Under the pieces are notes generated by a model, which was given only the letters and a program-made list of their open reading frames with translations, searched no databases and was not told the origin of the DNA. From Burkholderia sp. S171 (GTDB taxonomy: Bacteria > Pseudomonadota > Gammaproteobacteria > Burkholderiales > Burkholderiaceae), in assembly GCF_009766085.1 (NCBI RefSeq), contig NZ_LMUF01000025.1, positions 1-46,171 of the forward strand: DNA of 46,171 bases. Direction: 5' to 3'. This document shows positions 35,548-46,171 of the stretch, one piece after another. Made by a program: the position numbers and the translations under genes. Position 1 is the stretch's first letter. Each line of letters starts with the position of its first letter.

Positions 35548-35685
35548 TCACAAACCAAGCCATCCAAACCACACCGCCATTCGCCAGAGCCCCGCGATAA
35601 CGATCACCGCAGCGATGGTGGCCAAGGCTATCTGCCTGCGGCAGCGAGTGGCTTGCTCTTCATCGAGACCCTTTGGTTTCGCCAT
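35548..35685 (-). CDS. 45-residue single-span membrane microprotein
   Basis: The reading frame on the minus strand starts at ATG 35685 with a GGGAGG ribosome site 6 nt upstream and ends at 35548. The N-terminal 18 residues are charged (MAKPKGLDEEQATRCRRQ), followed by one hydrophobic span (IALATIAAVIVIAGLW) and an aromatic C-terminal end (MAVWFGWLGL). It lies 67 bp beyond the mnmE stop on the same strand and may be in the mnmE transcript. The family is not recognised. Confidence 0.6.
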   Translation of the reverse strand: MAKPKGLDEEQATRCRRQIALATIAAVIVIAGLWRMAVWFGWLGL

Positions 35686-35752
35686 TTCGGCCTCCCTGCG
35701 TGGCTTCCCTGCTGGAATCCTACATCAAGGAATGCGATGAACCATGCGACGC

Positions 35753-37141
35753 CTACTTCCCAATACAAAACCGGCTGAAAATCACACCCAGCAGGTCATC
35801 GGAACTGAACTCCCCGGTGATCGAATTGAGCTGATCCTGGGCGAGCCGCAGCTCTTCGGCGAACAAATCGAGCGCTTGCGAATTCTGGTCCGCGTGGTCC
35901 GCGGCAATCGCCAGATGTTCGCGCGCCGCGCGCAGCGCAATCAGATGCCGCTCGCGTGCCAGATAGATGCTTTCCGCGCCCGCCTGCCAACCGGCAATCT
36001 TGAGTAATTCGCCGCGCAACAGCGCAATACCGTCCCCGGTTTTCGCCGACAAACGCACTTCCCCGACGCCATCATCGGCCATATCAGCCGATGCTTCCAC
36101 GCCCGCCAGATCCGCCTTGTTCAGCACGCGCACGACCGGCACGCCAACCGGAAAACGCGCCGAGATTGCAGCATCGTCGGTGCTCAGCGCTTCGCGAGCG
36201 TCCAACAGATGCAGCACGACATCTGCGCGACCGATTTCCCCCCACGTCCGCTCGATACCAATCCGCTCCACCTCGTCCTGCGTTTCGCGCAGGCCCGCGG
36301 TATCGATGACATGCAGTGGAATGCCTTCAATCTGAATAGTCTGCGTGACCTTGTCGCGCGTGGTGCCGGCGATCGGCGTGACGATAGCGAGTTCCGCGCC
36401 GGCCAACGCGTTCAGCAACGACGATTTGCCCACGTTCGGCTGCCCGGCCAGCACAACCGATAGCCCTTCACGCAGCAGCGCGCCCTGACGAGCATCAGCG
36501 AGCACCTTGTCCAGCAAGGCCCGGATGCGGGCAAGCTTGCCGCGGGCATCGGCGGCTTCCAGGAAATCGATCTCCTCTTCGGGAAAATCGAGCGTCGCTT
36601 CGACCAGCATCCGCAACGTGATCACGTCTTCCACGAGCGCGTGGATTTCGCGCGAGAAAGCGCCATCGAGTGAACGGCCCGCCGAGCGCGCCGCGGCTTC
36701 CGTGCTCGCCTCGATCAAATCGGCCACGGCTTCGGCCTGAGCCAGATCTAGCTTGTCGTTCAGAAAGGCGCGGCGCGTGAACTCGCCCGGTTCGGCCAAC
36801 CGCACCCCGAATTCACGCCCGGTATCGACAGCACGCTGCAACAGCAGTTGCAACACGATCGGACCGCCGTGCCCCTGCAACTCGAGCACGTGTTCGCCGG
36901 TGTAAGAGTGCGGCGCGGGGAAATACAGCGCAATGCCGCGATCGATCGCCTCACCGCGTGCATCGATAAACGGCACATAGCTCGCATGCCGCGCGTCGAG
37001 CAACTGGCCGCACAGCGCAAGCATTGCGTGCTTCGCCGCCGCCTCGCCCGCCCGCCCGAACGACAGCCGGATCACGCCGATCCCCCCACGCCCCGGCGCG
37101 GTGGCGATCGCGACAATCGGATCGGTGTCGTTATTGGACAT
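35753..37141 (-). CDS. mnmE: tRNA modification GTPase MnmE
   Basis: This 462-residue enzyme works with MnmG to put the (carboxymethyl)aminomethyl group on U34 of certain tRNAs. It has the N-terminal folate-binding domain ([20 protein letters not shown]), the inserted G domain with P-loop [18 protein letters not shown] and NKAD, and the C-terminal catalytic FCIGK. MnmC in this window acts later in the same pathway. mnmG is not in the window. Confidence 0.97.
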   Translation of the reverse strand: MSNNDTDPIVAIATAPGRGGIGVIRLSFGRAGEAAAKHAMLALCGQLLDARHASYVPFIDARGEAIDRGIALYFPAPHSYTGEHVLELQGHGGPIVLQLLLQRAVDTGREFGVRLAEPGEFTRRAFLNDKLDLAQAEAVADLIEASTEAAARSAGRSLDGAFSREIHALVEDVITLRMLVEATLDFPEEEIDFLEAADARGKLARIRALLDKVLADARQGALLREGLSVVLAGQPNVGKSSLLNALAGAELAIVTPIAGTTRDKVTQTIQIEGIPLHVIDTAGLRETQDEVERIGIERTWGEIGRADVVLHLLDAREALSTDDAAISARFPVGVPVVRVLNKADLAGVEASADMADDGVGEVRLSAKTGDGIALLRGELLKIAGWQAGAESIYLARERHLIALRAAREHLAIAADHADQNSQALDLFAEELRLAQDQLNSITGEFSSDDLLGVIFSRFCIGK

Positions 37142-37453
37142 GGTGGTTTCCAGCGGAACGCGAGTGAACGAGTGGCGGCATTGTAGCGTGGCGCCTTTGT
37201 TTCGCTGCGCCGCACGAGTCGTTCGGAGGATTCTTAATTTATCTTATGTGGGATATGATGAACCTTAGGAATGGCTGTGGGTGCGCATCGTTTCATTGGG
37301 TGCAAATGTGCTGGCTATTGGGTGACATCATTAATCAACCATCGCGGCATTCTCGAGTTGTTTTTCCTGAACGCGCTAAAAATGAGAAAGATGCGCCATA
37401 TCTAGCGTAGGCGGTTGACTCCACCACTGCGTTTGCCTCGCACAATCGCGACC
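37142..37453. other. Intergenic region between mnmE and the HTH gene
   Basis: About 310 bp with an AT-rich middle (37230-37400). It serves as upstream region for both divergent genes; no confident promoter pair or RNA is seen. Confidence 0.4.
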
Positions 37454-37873
37454 ATGCCAACACCCAAAGAAAAAACCGATTTTTCGGATCGGCTCAAATT
37501 TTCGATGACACGCGCGCCCGAGAAAATGCGCGGCGCAACCGATCTCGCTTTGCATTTCAATTTGCGTTATCACGGCGAACCCGTGTCGCCGCAAACCACG
37601 CATAAGTGGCTGACCGCGCGTTCAATTCCCACTACCGACAAACTGGCGACACTCGCTGAGTGGTTCAAGGTCGAGCAGCATTGGCTTCACTACGGACCGC
37701 CGCCGAGCGGGAATCCACAAAACGCGCCGAAACCGATATCGCATGACGAGAAGTATCCGGCCTCAGAAGAGACGCTTGAACTGGCGTCGAAGATCGAGGC
37801 GCTTTCGTCGCATCACCGGTATTTGCTGGAAGAACTCATCGACCAGTTTTATGGGGCGGGTGGGAAACGATAA
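37454..37873 (+). CDS. Putative HTH transcriptional regulator
   Basis: This 139-residue protein has a lambda-repressor-like HTH that reads ATDLALHFNLRYHGEPVSPQTTHKWLTARSIPTTDKLATLAEWFKVEQHWLHYG. The C-terminal part (LELASKIEALSSHHRYLLEELIDQFY) is helical and may dimerise. There is no peptidase domain. It is phage-repressor-like, but no prophage genes are nearby. Start 37454 is preferred to 37415 because the conserved part begins MPTPKEKTDFSDRLKF. Confidence 0.75.
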   Translation: MPTPKEKTDFSDRLKFSMTRAPEKMRGATDLALHFNLRYHGEPVSPQTTHKWLTARSIPTTDKLATLAEWFKVEQHWLHYGPPPSGNPQNAPKPISHDEKYPASEETLELASKIEALSSHHRYLLEELIDQFYGAGGKR

Positions 37874-37900
37874 AACGCTTATACAAACAGTTCACAAAAC

Positions 37901-37928
37901 GAAAACGCCCGGCAAGCCGGGCGTTTTC
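37901..37928. terminator. Bidirectional terminator between the HTH gene and yidC
   Basis: A 13-bp perfect stem with a 2-nt gap (37901-37913 with 37916-37928), AAAA on the left and TTTT on the right, sits between the convergent 3' ends. Confidence 0.9.
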
Positions 37929-37950
37929 AATTCAACCGAAGGTCAAAGGC

Positions 37951-39627
37951 TTAAGCCTTCGCCACCTTCTTCTGTCCCATCATGCGCGTGATGTAATACT
38001 GCTGCGCGATGGAAAGCACGTTATTCACAACGTAATACAGCACCAGTCCTGACGGGAAGAAGAAGAACATGACCGAGAAAGCCAGCGGCATGAACATCAT
38101 CATCTTTGCCTGAACCGGATCCGGCGGCGTGGGATTCAACCGCGTTTGCAGGAACATGGACACGGCCATCATCACCGGCAGGATGTAGAACGGATCGGCC
38201 TGCGACAAGTCGTGAATCCACAAGACCCACGGCGCACCGCGCATTTCCACCGACGACAGCAACACCCAATACAGCGAGATAAACACCGGAATCTGTACAA
38301 CGACCGGCAAACAACCGCCGAACGGATTCACCTTCTCGGTTTTGTAGAGCGCCATCAACTCCGAATTCATCTTCTGCGGATCGCCCTTATACCGTTCACG
38401 CAATTGCGTCATGCGCGGCGTAATGGTCTTCATGCGAGCCATCGACTTGTAGCTTGCCGCCGACAGCGGGAAGAACACCGCCTTGATCAACAACGTGAGC
38501 AGGATGATCGACCAGCCCCAGTTGCCCACATAGCTATGGATCTTCTCGAGCAGCCAGAACAGCGGCTTCGCGATGATCGTCACCATGCCGTAGTCTTTCA
38601 CCAGCTCAAGACCCGGCGCGACGCCTTCCAGCATCCGCTCTTCTTCCGGACCGGCAAAAAGCCGCGATTGCACGTCGACGGTCTGCCCCGGCGCAATGGT
38701 CTGCAACGGCTGCTGCACGCCAACGCGATACAACGCGGGATCGATCTTCTGCACGTAGATATCGCGCTTCACGCCCTGCTGCGGAATCCACGCCGACGCA
38801 AAGTAATGCTGCACCATCGCGACCCAGCCGTTATCGGCGGAGGGCGCGAAATCTTCCTTGCCCTTGTCGATATCGCTGAACGTCATCTTCTGAAAGTGAT
38901 GCTGTTCGGTATAAACAGCCGGCCCGATGAACGTATGCGAGAAGCGCGGCGTTTCCACCGGCGAATCGTCACGCACGAGTTCCATATAGAGGCGCGGTGT
39001 GACCGGCGCCGTGCCGACGTTTTGCACCTTCGTGTCGACACCGATCACATAGCTGCCGCGCGTGAACGTGTAGGTCTTGATGACCTTCACGCCGCCCTTG
39101 ACCGGCGACTCGAACGCGATGGACAACGTGTTGCCGTCACCCATCGACGTCTGGCCGCCCGGCACGAGCGTGAACACGTCGTTGTGGTTCGGGAAGTCGC
39201 CGCCGAGCAGGCCCGTGCGCGCGAGATACGTGTGCGTCGCGGTGTGATCGAAGAGCGTGATGTACAGATCCGGCTGCTTGCCGTCACCTTCCTTCACGAG
39301 CGACAGCTTCGACAGCGTGCCGCCGCGCGTATCGATCTGGCCGGAGTAGACATCCGTGGAGAAATTCACGAGCTGGTCTGCGGCGCTCGATGCAGGTGCG
39401 TTCGAACCCGGTGCGACCGGTGCGCCTGGTACGCCAGGAGTGGCCGGCAAATCGGCGGCTTGCGTGCCCGGCGTCGTGGTTCCCGGTGCAGCGCTGCCGA
39501 CCGTCTTGGTCGGGACGGCGCTCGGGAAGAACATCGACGGGCGCCCATGGTCACGTTGCCAGTTGTCGAACAGCATGACAGCCGACATGAAAAAGATGAC
39601 CCATAGGACGGTACGTTTGATATCCAT
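37951..39627 (-). CDS. yidC: Membrane protein insertase YidC
   Basis: This 558-residue inner-membrane insertase has an N-terminal span ([17 protein letters not shown]), a large periplasmic domain (about 80-350) and the conserved five-span core ([38 protein letters not shown] ... [24 protein letters not shown]). It inserts and folds membrane proteins alone or with SecYEG. The Pro/Ala/Thr-rich linker after the first span is long, as in other Burkholderiaceae. It is in the rpmH-rnpA-yidD-yidC cluster. Confidence 0.97.
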   Translation of the reverse strand: MDIKRTVLWVIFFMSAVMLFDNWQRDHGRPSMFFPSAVPTKTVGSAAPGTTTPGTQAADLPATPGVPGAPVAPGSNAPASSAADQLVNFSTDVYSGQIDTRGGTLSKLSLVKEGDGKQPDLYITLFDHTATHTYLARTGLLGGDFPNHNDVFTLVPGGQTSMGDGNTLSIAFESPVKGGVKVIKTYTFTRGSYVIGVDTKVQNVGTAPVTPRLYMELVRDDSPVETPRFSHTFIGPAVYTEQHHFQKMTFSDIDKGKEDFAPSADNGWVAMVQHYFASAWIPQQGVKRDIYVQKIDPALYRVGVQQPLQTIAPGQTVDVQSRLFAGPEEERMLEGVAPGLELVKDYGMVTIIAKPLFWLLEKIHSYVGNWGWSIILLTLLIKAVFFPLSAASYKSMARMKTITPRMTQLRERYKGDPQKMNSELMALYKTEKVNPFGGCLPVVVQIPVFISLYWVLLSSVEMRGAPWVLWIHDLSQADPFYILPVMMAVSMFLQTRLNPTPPDPVQAKMMMFMPLAFSVMFFFFPSGLVLYYVVNNVLSIAQQYYITRMMGQKKVAKA

Positions 39628-39635
39628 GCGTTGTC

Positions 39636-40034
39636 TCAGTGTCGATCGAAGAGCGCGTTATTGGCGCCGTGGGGGTTTGAACTCACAGAATTTGCCGAAT
39701 CCGACGGAGCTGGATTTGGCGAATTCGATGCGCTCGGGGCAGAGTCGTCGACTGGGTCGGCCGCTGACGCGCCATCCTGCTGAACGCAGCCGGCGGCGGA
39801 CGGAGGCACGGGGACCAGATCGATGCCGCCAGCCGAAAACGGATGGCAGCGGCACAGACGTTTCGCTGCGAGGAATGAGCCACGCGCGGCGCCATGATAC
39901 TGGATTGCTTCGCGCGCGTAGTCAGAACACGATGGGTAAAAGCGGCACCGGTTGCCGAGCATGGGGCTCACCGCAACCTTGTAGAAGCGTAATAAGGCGA
40001 TCAACGCCGTTTCTGCCATTCGTGCCGTTTGCAT
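39636..40034 (-). CDS. yidD: Membrane protein insertion efficiency factor YidD
   Basis: This 132-residue protein has the YidD core [65 protein letters not shown] with its conserved cysteines. After the core comes a Ser/Asn/Pro-rich tail of about 45 residues, longer than usual. YidD assists YidC-dependent insertion at the membrane. Start 40034 or 40019; neither has a good ribosome site. The gene ends 8 bp before yidC. Confidence 0.9.
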   Translation of the reverse strand: MQTARMAETALIALLRFYKVAVSPMLGNRCRFYPSCSDYAREAIQYHGAARGSFLAAKRLCRCHPFSAGGIDLVPVPPSAAGCVQQDGASAADPVDDSAPSASNSPNPAPSDSANSVSSNPHGANNALFDRH

Positions 40035-40086
40035 AGAATTCGCGCTCAAGTCGACGCCGAACAAGCCGGTGTGCGCCTGAAGCGGC

Positions 40087-40539
40087 TCAAGAGCCCGCAG
40101 GCGCGGGTGGGTCGTTGACGATAGGCGATGCACCCTGCTCACCCATGCCTTCAGTACGTCGAGCGGCTTCGCGCACTGCACGGTCAAGCAGGCCGTCGAT
40201 CTCTTCGCGAAACAACGTACGCAGCGGCGGCGATTTCGCGCTCGGCATGGCCTTGCGGTCAATTTTCGCATGCAGCCGCAGCAGGATGTCCCAGCCGCCA
40301 AGCTCCGCGCGCCGAAGCCGAAATGCCTCGCGCGCCAGCCGCTTGATCAGATTGCGCGTCACCGCACGCGGTGCAAACTTCTTGCCGATAACCAGACCCA
40401 GTCGCGCCTCGTTGCCTGTCGGCTTGCCATACAGGACAAAGTGCGGGGACCGGCGCCAGGGGCGCAAACGAAAAACGGATGAGTATTCATCCGTTTTCAG
40501 CAGCCTTGCGGCCTTGGGGAACGCGGCACTCGCTCGCAA
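40087..40539 (-). CDS. rnpA: Ribonuclease P protein component
   Basis: This basic protein of about 150 residues contains the RNase P motif [36 protein letters not shown]. It binds the RNase P RNA and helps process tRNA 5' ends. The conserved part begins [23 protein letters not shown] place the start at TTG 40539, which has AGGAAA 7 bp upstream; the ORF extends to a TTG at 40623, but the added residues are unlike the family. It is 92 bp from rpmH. Confidence 0.9.
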   Translation of the reverse strand: MRASAAFPKAARLLKTDEYSSVFRLRPWRRSPHFVLYGKPTGNEARLGLVIGKKFAPRAVTRNLIKRLAREAFRLRRAELGGWDILLRLHAKIDRKAMPSAKSPPLRTLFREEIDGLLDRAVREAARRTEGMGEQGASPIVNDPPAPAGS

Positions 40540-40631
40540 CTGACTGGTTTCCTGTCCGGAGCTGGTCGTGCTGCACACCTGGCCGTCGCACGCGTCTGGG
40601 CGAGTGCCGGGGCGCGCCGTCAAAAGCGACC

Positions 40632-40766
40632 TTATACAGCCAGGCGCTTGCGGCCCTTCGCGCGACGTGCGTTGATCACCTTGCGGCCGCCGGCCGTCTT
40701 CATGCGGACGCGAAAGCCGTGGGTACGCTTGCGGCGGGTGACGGAAGGTTGGTAAGTGCGTTTCAT
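40632..40766 (-). CDS. rpmH: 50S ribosomal protein L34
   Basis: This 44-residue protein, read directly on the minus strand, starts [18 protein letters not shown], continues [20 protein letters not shown] and ends RKRLAV, the full L34 pattern. It is the first gene of the leftward cluster and lies back to back with dnaA. Confidence 0.97.
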   Translation of the reverse strand: MKRTYQPSVTRRKRTHGFRVRMKTAGGRKVINARRAKGRKRLAV

Positions 40767-41184
40767 GTTGGTCTCACTTGGGTAAATACGGACCGCGCGG
40801 CATGAGGTAAGCGACGTAAAAAGCGACGCACCGGCCGGTGGTACAGAAATTCGGTTTTGCGGAACCCGCTATTTAAACCGTTTTCCTATTGACCGTCAAT
40901 AGGTTACGAGGCATGGCGAGCGGTTTTCCAAGAAGTCCACAGGTCCGATGATTCGATACACGACATGGTCCGTCCCTGTGGATAACTCGCGCCGCGGTTG
41001 CATTTGGCGTTAGAATCTCCGCTCAATCCGACGTAACCGCACGTTGTCCCGGTCCGCTGTACCGCCTGCAAAAGCATGGTGGACAAGGCTCTGGGGCACG
41101 CTTGCCCGCGCGCACCGGGCCTTGCTGCCGAGTGGCGGCGAGGGCGGCGGCAGGACTCGCGGTAAACCCTAACGACTGCATTCG
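40767..41184. other. rpmH-dnaA intergenic region with a single DnaA box
   Basis: This 418-bp divergent promoter region is the classical place for oriC in many bacteria. One perfect DnaA box (TGTGGATAA, 40977-40985) and one poor match (AAGTCCACA near 40934) are seen; no trio element or box cluster. The box may serve DnaA autoregulation. Confidence 0.6.
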
Positions 41185-42777
41185 ATGAACGATTTCTGGC
41201 AACACTGTTCCGCATTGCTGGAGCGCGAACTTACGCCACAGCAGTACGTCACATGGATCAAACCGCTGGCCCTGGTCGACTTCGATGCCGACGCGAGCAC
41301 GCTGCGCATCGCCGCGCCCAATCGGTTCAAGCTCGACTGGGTGAAAAGCCAGTTTTCCGGCCGAATCGCGGATATGGCCCGGGATTTCTGGCACGCACCC
41401 GTCGATATTCAGTTTGTCCTGGACCCAAAAGCCACCGCCCGCAAGGCGATGGGCGGCGCGCCAGCGACATCCGCTTCGGCCGCGCCCTCGAGCACGCAGG
41501 CTTCCCCGTCCATGCAGCGGCCCTCGCCCCAGCCTGCCGAAAGAAGCAATGGCGGCCACGCGAACGCGAGCGCTCATATCAATGCGCTCGCGGCGGAAGC
41601 CGCGCAGAACGCGCAATCGCTGCAACATAACGACCAGGGCGACAACGGCGATCTCGATCTCCCGAGCCTCGACGCCAACGAAGCTGCCGTCGCTCGCCGG
41701 ACATGGCGGCCGGGCGGCACGGCGTCGTCGAACGGGGAAAACGATTCGGCTTACGAGCGTTCGAAGCTCAATCCCGTCCTCACCTTCGATAACTTCGTGA
41801 CCGGCAAGGCGAATCAGCTCGCCCGCGCAGCCGCGATCCAGGTCGCCGATAACCCCGGCATCTCGTACAACCCGCTGTTCCTGTACGGCGGCGTAGGTCT
41901 GGGCAAGACCCACCTGATTCACGCAATCGGCAACCAGTTGTTGCAGGACAAGGCCGGCGCGCGCATCCGCTACATCCATGCGGAGCAATACGTGTCGGAC
42001 GTGGTGAAAGCCTACCAGCGCAAGGCTTTCGACGATTTCAAGCGTTACTACCATTCGCTCGACCTGCTGCTGATCGACGATATTCAATTCTTCTCGGGTA
42101 AATCGCGGACGCAGGAAGAGTTTTTCTATGCGTTCGAGGCGCTGGTGGCCAACAAGGCGCAGGTGATCATCACGAGCGATACGTATCCGAAGGAGATTTC
42201 GGGTATCGATGACCGGCTGATTTCACGCTTCGACTCCGGCCTGACGGTCGCGATCGAGCCGCCGGAGCTTGAAATGCGCGTGGCCATCCTGATGCGCAAG
42301 GCGCAATCGGAAGGCGTGAGTTTGTCGGAGGATGTGGCATTTTTCGTCGCAAAACATTTGCGCTCGAACGTGCGTGAACTCGAAGGCGCGTTGCGCAAGA
42401 TCCTGGCGTTCTCCCGTTTCCACGGCCGCGAGATCTCGATCGAGTTGACCAAGGAAGCGCTTAAAGACCTGCTGACGGTGCAGAACCGGCAGATATCGGT
42501 GGAAAATATCCAGAAGACAGCGGCGGACTTTTACAACATCAAGGTCGCCGACATGTATTCCAAGAAGCGGCCGGCGAACATTGCGCGGCCCCGTCAAATC
42601 GCCATGTATCTGGCGAAGGAACTCACGCAGAAGAGTCTGCCGGAAATCGGTGAACTGTTCGGCGGGCGCGACCACACCACGGTGCTGCACGCCGTACGGA
42701 AAATTTCGGCGGAACGCGGCACGGACGCTCAGTTGAACCACGAATTACACGTGCTTGAGCAAACGCTGAAAGGTTGA
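41185..42777 (+). CDS. dnaA: Chromosomal replication initiator DnaA
   Basis: This 530-residue initiator has domain I ([28 protein letters not shown]), a long Ala/Ser/Pro-rich linker (about 90-190), AAA+ domain III (Walker [10 protein letters not shown] at about 235; Walker [11 protein letters not shown]) and domain IV with the DnaA-box reading [14 protein letters not shown]. It opens the origin. The gene is followed by a 500-bp gap before dnaN. Confidence 0.98.
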   Translation: MNDFWQHCSALLERELTPQQYVTWIKPLALVDFDADASTLRIAAPNRFKLDWVKSQFSGRIADMARDFWHAPVDIQFVLDPKATARKAMGGAPATSASAAPSSTQASPSMQRPSPQPAERSNGGHANASAHINALAAEAAQNAQSLQHNDQGDNGDLDLPSLDANEAAVARRTWRPGGTASSNGENDSAYERSKLNPVLTFDNFVTGKANQLARAAAIQVADNPGISYNPLFLYGGVGLGKTHLIHAIGNQLLQDKAGARIRYIHAEQYVSDVVKAYQRKAFDDFKRYYHSLDLLLIDDIQFFSGKSRTQEEFFYAFEALVANKAQVIITSDTYPKEISGIDDRLISRFDSGLTVAIEPPELEMRVAILMRKAQSEGVSLSEDVAFFVAKHLRSNVRELEGALRKILAFSRFHGREISIELTKEALKDLLTVQNRQISVENIQKTAADFYNIKVADMYSKKRPANIARPRQIAMYLAKELTQKSLPEIGELFGGRDHTTVLHAVRKISAERGTDAQLNHELHVLEQTLKG

Positions 42778-43277
42778 GCGTTTTGCGCGGCGGCCACCCA
42801 CGCGGCGCACGTCCGCGCGTGCGGCAAAAGACGTTGGGGTGCGGGAAAATGGCGGCTGAATCTGGCCGCCGGCAATGAACGGCCCCAAACCAATGCCGAA
42901 CCAGAAAGCAATCATGCTGGCGGCGAAAAACGCATTCAACGGCCACTGATGATCCTGCGCGCGGTGGTTTGTCGCTTGCGCCCAAAAGCGCCACAAAAAG
43001 CGTCAAAAAATGGGCCTGTTTATTGACGAAATTGCCCCCATTTTCAGGGAGCGGTCAGGTTTTGAGGCACAATACGGGTTTGACCGTCCAGCGGCCCTGG
43101 GCGGCGTTTTGGCGCAAGCCTGGCACGTGCGGGCGGCAGTAGCCGCCCGCGCGTGACACGAGACCGTCCGAAGGTCATCCATGCGGTGGCAAACGCTTCT
43201 CAAAAAGCGGGGGCAAAAGTGGTGACTGCAGCGGTGACAAAAGCGGCGGACGGCCGTCACATCAACGAAGGAACTCT
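42778..43277. other. dnaA-dnaN intergenic region
   Basis: 500 bp without a recognisable gene, unusually long for these two genes. No DnaA box is seen. It probably contains a dnaN promoter (CACAAT near 43070 is a possible -10), but no pair is convincing. Confidence 0.45.
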
Positions 43278-44381
43278 ATGCAACTGGTCAAGACCGAACG
43301 AGATAATCTCCTAAGGCCGCTGCAAACCGTGAGCGGAATCGTCGAACGCCGTCATACGTTGCCGATCCTCGCCAATTTGCTGATCACGAAGACTGGCGCC
43401 GACGTGTCGTTCCTCTCGACCGATCTCGAACTTCAGATCACCACGCGTGCTGACTTCGGCACGGGCAGCGATCAGGTCGCCACCACGGTCGCCGCGCGCA
43501 AGCTGCTTGACATCCTGCGCGCCATGCCGCCGGGTGAAGTGTCGCTCGATCTCACCGACAAGAAGCTGACGGTACGCTCCGGCAAAAGCCGCTTCGCGCT
43601 CCAGACGCTTGCTGCCGATGAGTTCCCGACCGTCAACCAGGCTACAGAGTTCGGCGCGAGCCTGTCGGTTCCGCAAAAGACCTTCCGGCAATTGCTCGGC
43701 ATGGTCCACTTCGCCATGGCGCAGCAGGACATCCGCTATTACCTGAATGGCATGCTGCTGGTGGTCGACGGCGACCAGTTGATGGCAGTTGCAACGGACG
43801 GTCACCGGCTTGCGTTTTCATCGATGAAAATCGAGGGATCGTTCGCGCGCCAGGAAGTCATCATTCCGCGCAAGACCATCCTTGAATTGCAGCGCCTGCT
43901 TGAAGACATTGACGACGCGCTGGTTATCGACATTGCTGCAAGCCAGGTCAAGTTCACGTTCGGCCAGGTCGAACTCGTGTCGAAACTCGTGGAAGGCAAG
44001 TTCCCCGACTTTCAGCGCGTGATCCCGAAGTCGCACAAGAACACGTTCCTGATCGGCCGCGAAGAATTGCAGCGTTCGCTGCAGCGTGCCGCCATTTTGA
44101 CGTCGGACAAGTTCAAGGGCGTGCGCTGCCTGATCGAGCCGGGCCAGTTGAAGATCATGTCGACCAACGCCGACCAGGAAGAAGCGCAGGAAGAACTGGA
44201 AATCGCGTATCAAGGCGACAGCGTGGACATCGGTTTCAACGTCACGTATCTGCTCGACGTGCTCGCGAACCTGAAGATCGACATGCTGCAAGTGAGTCTC
44301 GGCGACGCTAGCTCAAGCGCGCTGATCACGATTCCCGAGAACGACGAATTCAAATATGTGGTGATGCCGATGCGCATCTGA
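43278..44381 (+). CDS. dnaN: DNA polymerase III beta sliding clamp
   Basis: This 367-residue clamp starts MQLVKTERDNLLRPLQTVSGIVERRHTLPILANLLI and ends YVVMPMRI. Three repeated clamp domains are present (LATDGHRLAF-type motif reads VATDGHRLAFSS at about residue 173-184). It forms the ring that tethers polymerase III to DNA. A GAAGGAAC ribosome site precedes it. Confidence 0.98.
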   Translation: MQLVKTERDNLLRPLQTVSGIVERRHTLPILANLLITKTGADVSFLSTDLELQITTRADFGTGSDQVATTVAARKLLDILRAMPPGEVSLDLTDKKLTVRSGKSRFALQTLAADEFPTVNQATEFGASLSVPQKTFRQLLGMVHFAMAQQDIRYYLNGMLLVVDGDQLMAVATDGHRLAFSSMKIEGSFARQEVIIPRKTILELQRLLEDIDDALVIDIAASQVKFTFGQVELVSKLVEGKFPDFQRVIPKSHKNTFLIGREELQRSLQRAAILTSDKFKGVRCLIEPGQLKIMSTNADQEEAQEELEIAYQGDSVDIGFNVTYLLDVLANLKIDMLQVSLGDASSSALITIPENDEFKYVVMPMRI

Positions 44382-44405
44382 CGCGGCCAAAACTAAAAAC
44401 TTTCC

Positions 44406-44435
44406 AAGGGGCGCATTGCCCCTTTGGCATTTTTA
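44406..44435 (+). terminator. dnaN terminator
   Basis: A 7-bp stem AAGGGGC/GCCCCTT (44406-44412 with 44418-44424), then TGGCATTTTT. It lies 24 bp after dnaN. Confidence 0.7.
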
Positions 44436-44507
44436 AGGTGTTTCGAAAAGTCTCATGCAGCGACCGCGCAGCAACCCCGCAGTGACCCAGTAGCAACTCC
44501 GTAGTGA

Positions 44508-46171
<1,664 letters not shown>

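Noticed and set aside
38146..39606. A 486-codon plus-strand ORF opposite yidC
   Set aside because: It lies fully antisense to yidC and is rich in Arg/His, a common artefact in high-GC genomes.
35753..41184. GC-skew reversal read by eye to locate the origin
   Set aside because: Hand counts on a few lines gave opposite tendencies in different minus-strand genes (antiporter gene C-rich, mnmC G-rich, mnmE C-rich), so no skew claim is made.

Overview
The window looks like the origin-proximal part of chromosome 1 of a Burkholderiaceae betaproteobacterium (Burkholderia, Paraburkholderia or Caballeronia type). The grounds are gene content and order (rpmH-rnpA-yidD-yidC divergent from dnaA-dnaN-gyrB, mnmE nearby, a complete gsp type II secretion operon in the order D-E-F-C-G-H-I-J-K-L-M-N), high GC and the style of the proteins. 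This assignment is inference from recognisable families; no search was run.

Layout. 1-210 is one end of a dispersed repeat. 0.2-7.6 kb is a run of minus-strand genes: a class I glutamine amidotransferase, a MarR-type regulator with a C-terminal Cys cluster, a YbdK-type carboxylate-amine ligase, a CPA2 cation/proton antiporter and an MnmC whose methyltransferase half looks dead. The two long intergenic spaces here (1.8-2.4 kb and 5.0-5.7 kb) carry DnaA boxes and a matching AT-rich, TAG-trinucleotide element in inverted orientation. 8.0-9.25 kb holds hupB followed by a large imperfect inverted repeat. 9.26-11.05 kb has a COG0523 GTPase that lacks the family's CxCC segment, and a small lytic transglycosylase. 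11.7-23.4 kb is the gsp operon. 23.5-34.5 kb is a mixed housekeeping and stress block: NodT-type outer-membrane factor, two exported proteins, gshA, ada-alkA, a VOC protein, yaeQ and a LysE-type exporter. Two candidate short CU-rich sRNAs lie in its intergenic gaps. 34.6-35.3 kb is a RelE/NadS-type toxin-antitoxin pair. 35.5-40.8 kb runs leftward: a 45-residue membrane microprotein, mnmE, (a plus-strand HTH gene), yidC, yidD, rnpA, rpmH. 41.2 kb to the right edge runs rightward: dnaA, dnaN and gyrB (cut by the edge).

How it fits together. The gsp operon encodes a nearly complete T2SS (secretin, ATPase, platform, five pseudopilins, C/L/M/N) but no prepilin peptidase, which must be elsewhere. 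Ada and AlkA form an alkylation-response pair. YidC/YidD, RnpA and RpmH are the usual membrane-insertion and RNA/ribosome cluster.

The most noteworthy signals are (1) twin inverted DnaA-box/trio modules about 3.1 kb apart, which make a better replication-origin candidate than the rpmH-dnaA gap; (2) two promoter-CUCCUCC-terminator units that look like a small family of anti-Shine-Dalgarno sRNAs; (3) two enzymes (MnmC, COG0523 GTPase) that have lost a defining motif; and (4) a 10-bp-period tandem array upstream of the transglycosylase.
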